A DNA stretch of 64,000 nucleotides from Trichopria drosophilae (Eukaryota > Arthropoda > Insecta > Hymenoptera > Diapriidae): NCBI GenBank assembly GCA_030407085.1, contig CM059582.1, positions 21,527,001 to 21,591,000 on the forward strand, written 5' to 3'. A program made the translations under genes and the position numbers. Below are positions 20,874 to 31,637 of the stretch, one piece after another (the first letter of the stretch is position 1; each line of letters opens with the position of its first letter). The notes beneath the pieces were generated by a model. That model searched no databases. It was given only the letters and a program-made list of their open reading frames with translations, and was not told where the DNA came from.

Positions 20874-22832
20874 ACTTCGACCCAGACCATAGGTCTGGCG
20901 AAGTATTGAATTGGTTAGTTCCCGCCAAAAAATTACCCTATAGTTTTTCATCAAATGTCGACGTTTCAGGCCCTAAGGAACCCAAAGCAACAATAAAAAA
21001 AATTGGTGTCCGTTAGGTGGTACGTCCGTCTCTCCGTCCGTCCGTGGGCAAAATTTTGTATACGCGATATCTTGCGACTGGCAGGACGGATTTAAAAAGT
21101 ACAAACGGATTTGGGTTTCTCTTGGCCAAACTTAGATCTGATTAGTTTTTGGAGACAATGCATACTAGATTATGGGGAGGTTTAACAAAAAAACGCTCAA
21201 AAAAGACGTTTTTTCCATTTTTTAACAAAAAATACAAATCGTACAAAAAAATGTTTCAAACAAAAAATATAGAACATCGAATTCTCTACAAAAAAGGTTT
21301 CATTCATTTCTTCGTAAAATCAACGATAATCCCGTAAAAAGCAAATTAACATAAATTGTACATACACATATGCAATGCATATGTATGTATATTATATATA
21401 TTACATGAAAAACAGAGACACAGAGGAAGCAGGGGAGTGAGGCGGGTATCAGGGGGAGGGCATCAAAAAATATTCACTGTAATGTTGGTGTCGGGTAGCC
21501 ATGGGGAGGTGGTAGCGGGGAGGGGGGTTCGGGGCTTCACCGGTAGCAACAACTTCAACTGATCGTGGTTCAGGATATTGTTATTAACGAACATACTGTT
21601 GACGTTATTGTAAATAACGGTTTATAGAATCGGGCAACTAGGACGAAACGCAACTAGCTTGTCAATTTCGGAAGTTTTTCAGTTATAAACTAGTGTTGGC
21701 ATGGTGCCTCGCTCGCTTCGCTCGCTCAGAAACTTCGACCCAGTGGAGAGTCGGCTATTCCTTAAGACTCGTTTGTTTACTAACAGCTTTCAATTATATT
21801 ATAAAATTATATTGATATTTGGGGGTCCAATCATATTTAGGCCCAAGTGGCTTCGATAGATGTGTTACAACAATATAGTGATTCTTATATGTATGAAAAT
21901 TGAAAATGAGCATTTTCAAAACTTCGACCCCGACAACAGGCCAGCCGAAGTATTAATAAATAAAAGTTGCAAAACACTTACTTCATGCACTTGTATTCTA
22001 ATAGACTATTCGATGCATATTACATGTTTACTGTATTTTACTAATTACTGTCTGTATTATTATGATATTATATATACAATATACATACATATAATTCGTC
22101 CAAGATATCTAGAAAGTGTCGAAAAGATCTATGACGGATATATATATAAGACATCTTTTAGATATGTCGAAATAGTTATTTTCGTATCAAGGTCGTAAAT
22201 GAACTTTGCGCCCGTAGGAGGTCACCGCGCCCGAGGAGCTGGCAAAGACTGCCCCTGGGGGGTAGGGGGTCGAAACGTCGAAATTTGATGAAAAACAATA
22301 GGGTAATTTTTTTGCCCGAAGTGACCAAATTCAATACTTTTTCAGACAATAGTCATAAACATTTTAAACCAGTTTTTATGGCATTATCGTTGACTTTAGG
22401 AAGAAAATGCATACAACCTTTTTTGTAGAGAATTTCATGCTCTATCTTTTTTGTTTCAAACATTTTTTAATGAAATTTGTATTTTTCAAAATAAATGCAA
22501 AAAACTACAAAGAAACTTAATTGGGGCTAATTTTTTTTAGTAATGGACGGGTGGATCTGCCCTAAATCTAATCAGATCTAAGTTATGCCAAGACGCGCAT
22601 TTTAAAAAAAAATTTATGTCGATACGCTTATCCGTTCGCGAGTTATCGCGAGACAAAAAAACGGGACGTACGGACGTACGTACGTACAAGATCACGGACA
22701 AAAATTTTTTTATTGTTGATTTGGGTTCCTTAGGGTCTGAAACGTCGACATTTGATGAAAAACTATATGGTAATTTTTTTGCCCGAAGTGACCAAATTCA
22801 ATACTTCGTCCAGACTTAGTCTGGGTCGAAGT
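20874..22832. mobile_element. DNA element with ~140-bp inverted ends and palindromic tips
   Basis: The left end (from 20,874) and the complement of the right end (to 22,832) share ACTTCGACCCAGAC followed by a short hairpin ending CGAAGTATTGAAT, then TTTTTCATCAAATGTCGACG and CCCTAAGGAACCCAAA. Each tip is itself a palindrome (ACTTCG...CCAGACC/GGTCTGG...CGAAGT). A third partial copy of the terminal sequence lies in direct orientation at about 22,268-22,350. There is no long ORF inside. The superfamily is not recognised. Confidence 0.55.
22038..22115 (+). repeat. dispersed repeat, copy 2
   Basis: Diverged copy of the 15,648-15,720 sequence (ctgtctgtattattatgata, then ATATAATTCGTC and AAGATAT). 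Confidence 0.5.
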
Positions 22833-22996
22833 AATAACCAATCGAGCCAAAACCTTTCGCGTCCAGGGCGTGAAGAAAAACGTATTAATGTACTGGATCG
22901 CATGAACGGAAACCGAAGTATCCCACGTATAACAATAGCTATTTTCGTCTCATGGGCGTAAAAGTTGTACGCCCGCGGTGCGAACATAATTTTTTG

Positions 22997-23096
22997 TCAT
23001 AGTAGGAGTAAAATCGTACTTTACGCCAAGTAGGCGTAAAGACGCACTTTACGCCCCCAAAAAGAGGCGTAAAGTCGAACTTTACGCTTACTATGA
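22997..23096. repeat. hairpin built of CTTTACGCC/GGCGTAAAG repeats
   Basis: GTCATAGTA at the left is mirrored by TACTATGAC at the right. Between them CTTTACGCC and GGCGTAAAG alternate five to six times. The whole segment can fold into a long imperfect hairpin. Related CTTTACGCAC repeats lie at about 24,430-24,462. Confidence 0.6.
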
Positions 23097-23245
23097 CGAA
23101 ACATTTATTTCCTGCAACCCGACCTGTCAAAAACTCGACTAAACCGCGTTTTTTTAAGCATCAGTGTGAACAAGACGTGCTCATTTATCAGTACTTCGGC
23201 TGACCTGCGGTCGGGGTCGAAGTTTTGAAAATTCTCATTTTTAAT

Positions 23246-23686
23246 TTTAATATAGGGTGAATATGCCAATGAATGTCACAAAGGATCAGGCTTTTTTAAA
23301 ATCTAACATAAAAACTGAAAACTTAATACTTATTTAATCCAGGCAACATTTTCTGACGGATTTTTCTCCTTGTTTCTTTCATTCGGTTATAATAGTTATA
23401 ATAATTAGCATTTGTTTATTTATGCGTAAGGTATTTTCATTTGGCTTTATTGCTAAGACGCCATTGGCCGACCTAAAGACCAAGCTCGACTCTCATTGGC
23501 TGAAGGCTATAACATGCGAACCCCTATGACCGGGAGCAAAAGACTCGCACGGTATGATTGCACGCTAATAAATACCTCAATAATTATTTTTCTAAAGATT
23601 TCTTAAACTAACCGAATTACTGCGTCCCATGTTCAGACGCCATTTGTAATTAACTTTGTTATAATATCTTTGTTTTGATATCTATA
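23246..23686. other. intergenic, no gene seen
   Basis: No coding signal. It holds a GGGTGAATATGCCAATGAAT motif near 23,255 shared with the 14.7-15.2 kb repeat. Confidence 0.4.
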
Positions 23687-24543
23687 AAGGGTGGGCCATT
23701 TTAATCGCCCCACCGGAATATATTGGAATCTAAGCAAGATAAAGAAAAATATTTAATTTAAATAAGTTTATTGACCGGATAATCAAATCAAATAATTAAA
23801 GTAAATATAAACACGGTCATTGACAAACGTAAACAAACGGGGGAACGGCAGAGAAAAAGGGTATTATTGATATCAAATTCAAAAATTAAATATTAGGGAA
23901 AATATGCATTAAAAAAGCAAAAAAGGAGGAAAACAAAACAAAAAATTTTTTATTTTCGGCCAAAGATTAAGACCCTCTTCACAAAATATTGTAAGTGTAA
24001 AAAATAATTCGATTCGACTTTTCATCGTAACGACATATGAGAAAAGAAAAGGACAATTTAAACATAGGTTTGTCAAAATCGGAAAGGTCACCTTTAAGGA
24101 AAATGAATCATTAAACGAGCGAGTTTAATTTTAGATGAAACAACTGATTAGGAAGGACTTTGTAATGTATTTGAAATTTTTGTCCATTCCTTTAAGAGAG
24201 AAACAATTTTAATTCCATAATGAAAGCGTATAAACGCAAAGAAATTAAAAAACATTTTCTCTAAATTTGAAATTTTAATTTAAATAAGTTTATTGACCGG
24301 ATAATCAAATCAAATAATTAAAGTAAATATAAACAATGTCATTGACAAACGTCAACAAAAGCGGGAACGGCAGAGAAAAAGGGTATTATTGATATCAAAT
24401 TCAAAAATTAAATATTAGGGAAATAAAGTTTACTTTACGCACAAGTTTACTTTACGCACCGAAAAGACGTACATAAACATTATTTCATAATACAATAAAC
24501 CTTTTTTTTTAACAATTACACAAAAAAATCCTATTGTATAAAA

Positions 24544-25135
24544 TTCGACACAAACAATGCTCTTTTATAAGGCTGGTACAAATATCAAAGAGTAGTTGTA
24601 GCAGCACAGTATTACATAAATTATCATTTCTATCTTTAAAAAATAAATACATATGTTAAAATGAAAGTCCGAATTAAAAAAATTAACTATGTTTCATATT
24701 TTCTACATCAAAATTTAATGAATAACTAATAAGAATTCCTTTTTTTTATAAGTAACTTTTGTTCTACTCATACTACAACTTCCATTCATTTTTGTACCAA
24801 TTATTTTTACTTTATTATACAATAGTCAATAATAAAATTCGACACAAACTATGTTCTTTTATAAGGCTGGTACAAATATCAAAGAGTAGTTGTAGCAGCA
24901 CAGTATTAAATAAATTATCATTTCTATCTTTAAAAAAATAAATACATATGTTAAAATGAAAGTCCGAATTAAAAAATTAACTATGTTTCATATTTTCTAC
25001 ATCAAAATTTAATGAATAACTAATAAGAATTCCTTTTTTTTATAAGTAACTTTTGTTCTACTCATGCTACATCTTCCATTCATTTTTGTGCCAATTATTT
25101 TTACTTTATTATACAATAGTCAATAATAAATTCGA
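24544..25135. repeat. 294-bp tandem duplication
   Basis: The unit starting ttcgacacaaac occurs at 24,544 and again at 24,838, nearly identical throughout, and a third start appears at 25,131 before the sequence diverges. The period is 293-294 bp. It is noncoding. Confidence 0.85.
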
Positions 25136-25234
25136 CACCAAACATAGCGCAATCATAATTTATAATAATCCGGTAGAATATTGAACATTTTTTACGAAGT
25201 GAAATTTGGCGCCCCACCTTGGGACCAAATTTCA

Positions 25235-26200
25235 CAATATACAGTTATTCTCTTAAGTATAAAAAAGCTTCTACCGCACCTCTCTCCAGTCATTCGGTCA
25301 TTTTCAGTCAGTCAGTCTCTTTTGCTCCTAACCTAGCACCCTACACCTCTGCCATATCCTTCCACCTTTTTTCCCTTCAAAAACTCGGTCTGAACGTCCG
25401 AATTCCTCCCGGAATAGCTCGGTCTAAACGTCCGAATATTCCAACATCTCCCATAAAACAGGGTCTCAACGTCCGAACTCCCACTTGAACCACCCTAGAG
25501 GTTCAAGTCGAGCAAAGAGGAAGGTACCCGGGCGCGAATATAAATTAAAAGTGGTGAAATCAACAATTTAGATTTTCCGGACGAACCAGGATCCAACCAC
25601 GGTTCTTGAAACTCGAACTATCTCGACCTCCGACGCTCTCGATCCTCGTCAAGAAACCACCAAAATCCGGAACCAGGATCCAAGGACCGGACGGTTCTTT
25701 AATCTACCCAGGGTCTAACCACTCCGAATCTCAACAACGCCCAACGCTCTCAACCTTCCTCAGTACCAGTGAGTATCAACAACAAGTTTCTTTCTTATTT
25801 TTCTCCCTTGACCTTTTTTTTGCTTGTAATCAGACCATTTACTTCTCTCCCCTTATATTCCTTACCTTCATTTCTTCTGCAATTGACAAAAATCTAGGTT
25901 ATTGTTCGATCCAACAATATTAGTATTTTTCAGAATCAACAACCAGTCCGAACCATCAACCGATTGTCGCTGCCGACCCCCGCCTTCGTACCCTCCTCGC
26001 TATCCACTTCTTCATAAAAAAATAATAAAATAAAGCTTACTTTAAAAACACAGACATTATTAAACTCTTTTTTTTCCTCCTCCTTCCCCCGGTTTCTCTC
26101 CTTGACGCAGTCGCCTTCGTTACCAAAACCTAGAGTTGACCCTTCTGGTCGACCGCCCTTTCGGTTCCTAGTCTGAAGTGCTTAATAAAGTGCTTCAGAT
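25235..26200 (+). promoter_or_regulatory. TATA-containing promoter-like sequence, possible LTR relic
   Basis: TATAAAA at 25,258-25,264 is followed about 30 bp downstream by CCAGTCATT and then repeated CAGT (25,304-25,316). Pyrimidine-rich sequence follows, with a polyadenylation-type AATAAAATAAAG near 26,026. Before it, TGAAATTTGG and CCAAATTTCA form a perfect 10-bp hairpin (25,200-25,234). A decayed LTR is one explanation; no paired LTR is present in the window. Short frames here (25,219-25,488; 25,606-25,923) are Ser/Pro-rich and not convincing genes. Confidence 0.3.
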
Positions 26201-26580
26201 TAGCCTATAACACTGTAATTCCTGAACTAATGTTGTGTGATAAGCATGATATTTCAGGACTTTAAGAATTCTTAAGAATGTTCTCCGAGGCATACCAATT
26301 TCTCTTTCAACACGGCGACTGCTGATATGAGGATCAAGGTGAACAATCGCAAGAACAGTGACACACGAGCATCATTTTCGTCGTATACGACGCGACGTCG
26401 TTGTCGGACCATATGCCCACCACGAGCTCTTTTGGTTAACCTACTTATTGCCCTGTGATCTGGGTGTCGTCTATCCGGAAAGCGTTCAGCGTAAAGTCTA
26501 GACGCAGCTCGATAATTATTCGGACATTCGCCTAACATCATTGTCGTATTGACAATGTCATTGGGTTGATAGTCGGCCAT
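26190..26580 (-). pseudogene. DUF4817-like transposase N-terminus
   Basis: The minus-strand ATG at 26,580 opens a frame reading NYRAASRLYAERFPDRRHPDHRAISRL at about residues 22-48. This is the helix-turn-helix (DUF4817) region that begins many IS630/Tc1-mariner-type transposases in insects. After about residue 65 the frame shifts: in another frame ISSRRVEREIGMPRRTFLRIL, the second helix-turn-helix, can be read. No DDE/D catalytic block follows. It is the remains of the gene of the surrounding 4.1-kb element. Confidence 0.65.
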
Positions 26581-27134
26581 TTTTAGAGCAGATCTTCACC
26601 TTCAATTTGGTGATAAAGTAATAATCCAAACATCAAACACTCGTGAAAACGAGAAAAGTTGAAAAACAGCCAAAACTGAATTACTAATTCTCTTTTTTGT
26701 GATAAATGGCTGAAATTGTATTGTTAATTTGTTTCTTTTATTTTCAAAAATCGGAATCCGCGTAATAATTAAATTGATGTAAAACTTGAATTACATTATT
26801 ACGGAGCTGCTTAAAGTTGTTCTTCGCCTTAACAAAATGTACATATGTATGTAGATAATACGAGAATCAAAATGTTACAACGTTTTAAAGAAGAAGAAGA
26901 ATCGACGAATTGTTAAATCTTCTTTTTTAACTACGAAAAATGAAATTGATCTAATAATCACAGACATGTAAGTATTAAGAATTTATAGTATTAATTTTTT
27001 TCGCAGTCGCCGTGTTTAATTGGATATGAGTTATGAGTTTACTTATATAGTTATTGGTCTGCTTACCGTTACGGACTCGTTTTGGATCGTTGGTTGGGTT
27101 ATGGGTTGTATCGTGTTATGGGTTAGGTAATTGG

Positions 27135-27346
27135 TTAGTACGACACTTGCACATGCGCAGTGGTGAAATACGACACCTACATATGAGCAGTATGAAATAC
27201 GAGACTTATGAATACGCAGTAGTGAAGTACAATACTTACGCATGCGCACTAGCGACATACAACACTTACGCATGCGCAGTAGTGAGGTACAACACTTACG
27301 CAAGCGCTGCAGTCAAGTTCAACACCTTCGCATGCGTAGTAATACC
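27135..27346 (+). repeat. ~30-bp minisatellite with ATGCGCA core
   Basis: Seven or so imperfect units of about 30 bp, each resembling ACGCATGCGCAGTAGTGAAG followed by TACAACACTT. They produce an apparent repetitive frame (AVVKYNTYAC-like units) that is a by-product of a period divisible by three. It lies near the right end of the 4.1-kb element. Confidence 0.8.
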
Positions 27347-27824
27347 GGATGGTACAGGGGTAAAAAATAGGCGTTTCCATTCAAAAAGAATCACGTTGAC
27401 CTTGAAATAACCTTCAAAATCGAGTTCAAGGTCACGAGTACGTTATCGGAAGGTGACCCTCACTGTGTCCTTCAACTTTTCTGTAAACCAAGTTTACGTA
27501 ATCGGCTCAGGTTCAAACAAAACATGCGTAGGGAATTTTAATTGGTAAATTTGACCTTCGTTCGACCTTGCGATAATTTTGATAAACATCAGTTTTGACG
27601 TAAAATTTTCCGCTCGTTTCAAATCCGGAGTCAAAAATAGGCCTTCCCATTTAAAAAAAATCACGTTGACCACGAAATAACCTTCAAAATTCAGTTCAAG
27701 CTCAAACTCCACGATACCATTGCATGAGCCCCTCCATCCCCTTCAACTTTTGTCTAGACTATTTTTCTCTATCTTGCTTAGATTCCAATATATTTCGGTG
27801 GTGCGATTAAAATGGCCCACCCTG

Positions 27825-28170
27825 TATATAGAAAATTATCGATATCATGTTTCATCCTAAATTCTTACTTATATATGTATTTTTTTTAATTTAAACTTTT
27901 GGGTTTATGTGCCATGTTGACAATATTTGGAAACAGGAAGCTAGTTGAAAAATATTAAAATATTAATATATTAATATATATTCAGTTCGTGAAGTACGTT
28001 GTTAGGTTGTTACGACAAAGAAATATAATGTCACGTAATATAATTCAATGTAAATAAAGTAATGTAAAAAAGGATGCCTGTAGGACCGTAAGGTAAGAAA
28101 GAATAAATACTATTACTACTACTACTACTACTAAGTGATCAATAATTATATTTAAAAATTTATTTAAAAC
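27825..28170. repeat. AT-rich spacer with (TAC)n microsatellite
   Basis: Contains about seven TAC/ACT units at 28,111-28,133 and otherwise AT-rich DNA. A reverse-strand AATAAA (28,159-28,164) may be the polyadenylation signal of the gene that follows on the minus strand. Confidence 0.6.
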
Positions 28171-28722
28171 TTATTGTGGAGGGTTGACAAAATTCCATAT
28201 ACGTAATGCAACTTTTTTTATTTCCCTTATTTCATGTAGGGACAACGCAGTTCTCCCTCTCCGCCTCTGCCTTCTTCTCCGCCTTGATATTTGACCTCCT
28301 ACAATTGAAAAAATGATATAAATTATGTTTAAAAGTATTGAAAATATTGCTAGGTTTGAAAAGTACTTACTATAAAACTGGCGGTAGTCGTAACAGTAGT
28401 AGTTATTGTTGTATCCACTTGATCCACTCCAATCCTCCTGATAACTGCCGCCAGGCAGACTATGATCAGGAGATTGGGGTTGAGGTGGAGGTGGTGGTGG
28501 TGATGGTAGAGGCGGCCCCCATTGCGCCGTACTTGAGGCATAAGTCGGCTGATGCTGCACCGCACCTGCAGCATGCGGTGGCGGTAAGTATGGGGCCCAC
28601 TGTACTTCTGCAGCAGCGGGTGCAGGCGGTTGTGGTGGAGGAGGAAGTGGTGCAGGTGCAGCACTTGCATGTTGGGGAGGTGGCGGCAGGGGTATTTCCC
28701 CTATGTCAATGACCATCGTCAT
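28171..28722 (-). CDS. proline-rich protein, spliced, 159 aa
   Basis: Two coding exons on the minus strand, 28,722-28,371 and 28,298-28,171, join in phase 1 across a 72-bp intron with clean borders (donor GTAAGT, acceptor CAATTGTAG), giving 159 residues. A strong acceptor (TTTACATTTCAG) just before 28,735 shows that an upstream 5' exon exists. The first two thirds are proline- and alanine-rich (PLPPPPQHASAAPAPLPPPP) with Tyr/Gln-rich stretches. The C-terminus has a highly basic run (SRRRRRQRRRGR) followed by an amphipathic segment (LSLHEIREIKKVALRIWNFV). This suggests a nuclear or RNA-binding role, but I do not recognise the family. Reading straight through the intron also stays open to the same stop but adds a hydrophobic stretch, so intron retention is an alternative. 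Confidence 0.5.
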   Translation of the reverse strand: MTMVIDIGEIPLPPPPQHASAAPAPLPPPPQPPAPAAAEVQWAPYLPPPHAAGAVQHQPTYASSTAQWGPPLPSPPPPPPQPQSPDHSLPGGSYQEDWSGSSGYNNNYYCYDYRQFYSKYFSNLAIFSILLNIIYIIFSIVGGQISRRRRRQRRRGRTALSLHEIREIKKVALRIWNFVNPPQ

Positions 28723-29063
28723 CGATGCAGTATATCTGAAATGTAAAATCGTTAAATAATTAAAAGAAAGAAAATATGGGGCAAATGACAAATCGAATGC
28801 GAAACTTGCATTCAAGCTCAGTTGTGCTTAAGTTCATATATTCATTTAATAAATACTGATAATAAACACTTTTATCCAATTTCCAATTCTGCTACTGAGT
28901 ACTGAAACCAACTGAGACGTTGCCTGCGGAACTATGGAAGGAGGTTTTCTTGGACCCGTCCTGCGCGCGTCACACGGAAGCTGTCATATCATATACATGA
29001 GTCTAGTTAGGGGGATATTGTGTAGGTGCTGATCACTGTAAATTGACACCCTCAAAGGGGTTC
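28723..29063. other. upstream region of proline-rich gene
   Basis: Contains the splice acceptor of the proline-rich gene at 28,736-28,737. It probably also holds the donor, the 5' exon and the promoter, which I cannot place with confidence. Confidence 0.35.
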
Positions 29064-29368
29064 TAAAGTGGTCCGCCGGTAAGCAAGGAAGTTTCACTAA
29101 AAAACGAAAATTAAATATGACGAAATAGTGTTGAAAATTCGGGCTCTGTAAAGGCAATTCTAATTACTACAGATGGTTTCCTAGAAAAAAAACCAATGAA
29201 ATTAATTGACAACTGACTGAGAATCTTCGAAAATTTTTATTTATTTCTAGGATACCGTCTATAGTAATTAAAATTGTCCATACAGAGTCCGAACTTTGAA
29301 AATCGATTCAGCCACTTTTTATTTACGGTTTTTAGTGAACGTTCGTACCTTATCGGTCGAGCACTTTA
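29064..29368. mobile_element. 305-bp foldback element
   Basis: Almost the entire segment is one long inverted repeat. TAAAGTGGTCCGCCGGTAAG at the left is mirrored by the complement of TAAAGTGCTCGACCGATAAG at the right. The match continues inwards through TTCACTAAAAA, a CTCTGTA..GGACAATT block and CCTAGAAA, leaving only about 45 bp in the centre. Arms of about 125 bp are around 80% alike by eye. There is no coding capacity. Confidence 0.75.
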
Positions 29369-29607
29369 CAACTCCCTTAACGACATTTATTCTGTCGCCA
29401 ATACTGTTTTGGCATCCTTCTGTACCTCATAATGATGTGACAACAAGGATAGCAGAGGAGTGTTGCTGATAGAATTAATGCCGTTAAGTGTACAGGGGGT
29501 GAAGCAAGAAACGCTTCACGTTGGTTAAAAAGGTTGCGGTTCCATCGAAATTTTCTATTGTCTATGACTAGCTTTCTCGGAGGTATAATACAGGGCCCCA
29601 TCATGAA

Positions 29608-30360
29608 ATGATAAAAAATAAACAAGATATCGATTGTGCTAAAGCTAACGCTGCGTTACTAACTCAAGCTTCACAATCTGATGGTTGTTATGAACACGTG
29701 ACAATTTATCCCATGTACGATAAACGTAAAAATAAAACTGCGACTGAATTGTCTCAAATGTTAAAAGTAAATGCTGCACCATTAGATAATCGACAAAACA
29801 ATTAGATCTTAAGTGTTTTTTAGATTTAAACCAATAAGGTGTCAATGGTCAATGGAAGATAGACCGGTGCATCTTCATGATTCGAAATATATTAAATTAA
29901 AATTTATGTCTGGAAAATCACAATTTCGATTAAATATGTAATATATATTTTATTTAGTGAGTAAAACAAATATTCGGCATTTAAACGTCGAAATTGATAC
30001 GAAAATTAATGTCATTAACCCGGGGAACCGTATCTCAACAACTGAATACCTCAGAAAGTTGTGCAATAATGAACTAAAAGATGATTTGAGTACCATCTTT
30101 TCTAGATTGCGTAATATCGAACAATACTGGAGAAACCCTAGAGCTAATCTATCTTGTATGATACATCATTATGGACCTGCGACTTGGTTCCTTACATTAT
30201 GCCCACCCGAGTGGCATTGGGATGACTTAGAGCAGTATATTCGAGACATCAATGAACCTGTGTTTGAAAAAATGTCTCCAAATCAGGTCATATGCTAATG
30301 ATCCAGTATCTGCATCTCGTTTTATTGATAATAAATTTAAAGGTATGCAAACTCTTATAC
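29608..30360 (+). pseudogene. Helitron-like N-terminal domain fragment
   Basis: Two open stretches (29,608-29,805 and 29,957-30,298, continuing in another frame to about 30,340). The second contains the characteristic block PATWFLTLCPPEWHWDDLEQY followed by ANDPVSASRFIDNKF in the shifted frame, which is the Helitron_like_N signature (GxPTWFLT...W.DL...NDP). In intact Helitrons this region precedes the Rep nuclease and Pif1 helicase; neither is present here. It is a short decayed fragment between two foldback elements. Confidence 0.65.
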
Positions 30361-30375
30361 ATTTGCAAAAATAAG

Positions 30376-30725
30376 TGAAATAAAAAAAAATCACTTGTAA
30401 AAAATCACCAAGTTCCTATTAGCAAAACATTATACTACAAAAACATGTTATCACAAATTATTTAGGTGATTGTAAACCTATCTTCTTACTCTACAAAAAA
30501 CTGAAATCGTATAATAAGGCCAAGTTCTTTCTCATTAAAGAAGCCATAAATAAACACAGTACGCAAATTTTATATAAACTCACAACACCCCTTAATCTTT
30601 TGAACAATTTATTTTATTTAAATTGAAAATGCGGCAAAAAAATGATAACATGTTTTTGCAGTATTGTATTTTGCTAATAAGAAGTTGGTGAGTTTTTTTA
30701 CAAGAAGTGTTTTTTTTTATTTATA
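30376..30725. mobile_element. ~350-bp MITE with ~75-bp inverted ends
   Basis: AAATAAAAAAAAATCACTTG at the left and the complement of AAATAAAAAAAAACACTTCT at the right continue inwards through CACCAA.TTC.TATTAGCAAAA and CAAAAACATGTTATCA. The middle is unrelated AT-rich DNA. No genes. Confidence 0.7.
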
Positions 30726-31368
30726 CTACCCAGAACGTTGAACGTATTACTCGTACAAATATAATTAAAACAAACACAGGAGGAAGAAATGGTATTTAAA
30801 AATATTTAATTATTCAACAATATTCATACTTACTCTTCAAAGTAAATAATTTAGATATAATACACTAATTATTGCGTAATCAGTAAATTAATTTTACAAG
30901 TATATATATTTATCTATTTCTAAAATTCACGTAATAACTGCGCAATTAGTCTAATTTTATTAAATCAAAGTTTATTTACGTATACATAAATTTAATTATT
31001 CACTAATATTATTATTAATGCATTCATATTAACTATGTCCATTCAGAAATTCATTGAATTATCCTTTATCACAAATCCTACATTCAAAATTGAAAACAAT
31101 TGTAAATAACGGAGTGGGGCGAGTAGCAATTGTAATGAATGGATAAAGTTTGCAGCAGTCAGTCTTACGTAGAAAGGCCTATAAGACCTGTATTATGAAG
31201 TAACTAAATTAAAAAACAATTTTATTTTCTCAATTAAATATTTATATCTATAAGCAAAAATTATTTCTAAAGTATTTTACGATTTATTTTTTATATATTT
31301 CTGGAAGGATTATATAGTTTTTAATGATTTATAGTGTAATAATAAATATAAACTATTATATTTTCAGG
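30726..31368. other. AT-rich upstream region of the M13 peptidase gene
   Basis: No coding signal. By position it should include the promoter of the downstream peptidase gene, but the AT background hides any distinct core motif. Confidence 0.35.
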
Positions 31369-31637
31369 ACATAAATGTTCGAGTAAATAATTGAAAATTG
31401 ATTAAGAATTCGTGAAAAGGTAAGTTTATATATTTATATTTATTACAGTCTCGCAGGATTATTTTTTAATAACTAACATATTGCAAAACGATTAACGAAT
31501 TGAAATACCAAGAAATAACGAGAAACCGTTGCGAAATATATGTATTTAAATAGTATTAAAATATGTTTTAAAACCTTGTAATTTTAATTTTTGTAAAACA
31601 TTTTATTTTTCAGAAATTTTCTTAAAACTTGGCAGCC
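31369..31637 (+). other. likely 5' UTR exon and intron of M13 peptidase gene
   Basis: A good donor (AAAAG/GTAAGTTTAT at 31,420) and a good acceptor (TTTTATTTTTTCAG ending 31,613) precede the ATG at 31,638. They imply a noncoding 5' exon ending at 31,419 and an untranslated stretch 31,614-31,637 in the first coding exon. Confidence 0.45.

Larger units (their letters stand above)
21904..23245. repeat. second inverted pair overlapping the previous element
   Basis: ACTTCGACCCCGAC... with ...CAGCCGAAGTA at about 21,922-21,956 is matched in reverse at about 23,190-23,235, including flanking GCATTTTCAAAA-like sequence. These tips are variants of the 20,874/22,832 tips. The pair overlaps the first pair, so the two are interleaved rather than nested. 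Confidence 0.5.
23687..27824. mobile_element. 4.1-kb decayed mariner-type element with DUF4817-like fragment
   Basis: Inverted ends of about 65 bp flank the segment: a GGGTGGGCCATTTTAATCG start and a TATATTGGAATCTAAGCAAG block occur at both sides in opposite orientation, with TA outside. Inside are a transposase N-terminal fragment on the minus strand, a duplicated ~140-bp block (about 23,754-23,900 and 24,286-24,424), a 294-bp tandem duplication, promoter-like sequence and a minisatellite. TCAAGGTCA motifs occur at 27,397-27,405 and 27,426-27,434. The catalytic domain is missing, so the copy is not autonomous. Confidence 0.65.

Noticed and set aside
25207..25230. TTTGGCGCCCCACCTTGGGA as a primer-binding site for a Lys tRNA
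   Set aside because: It is the loop and stem of a perfect local hairpin (TGAAATTTGG/CCAAATTTCA), no LTR end precedes it, and a TATA-like promoter follows instead.
27054..27410. 118-aa repetitive ORF
   Set aside because: It is the translation of the 30-bp minisatellite; a period divisible by three keeps the frame open.
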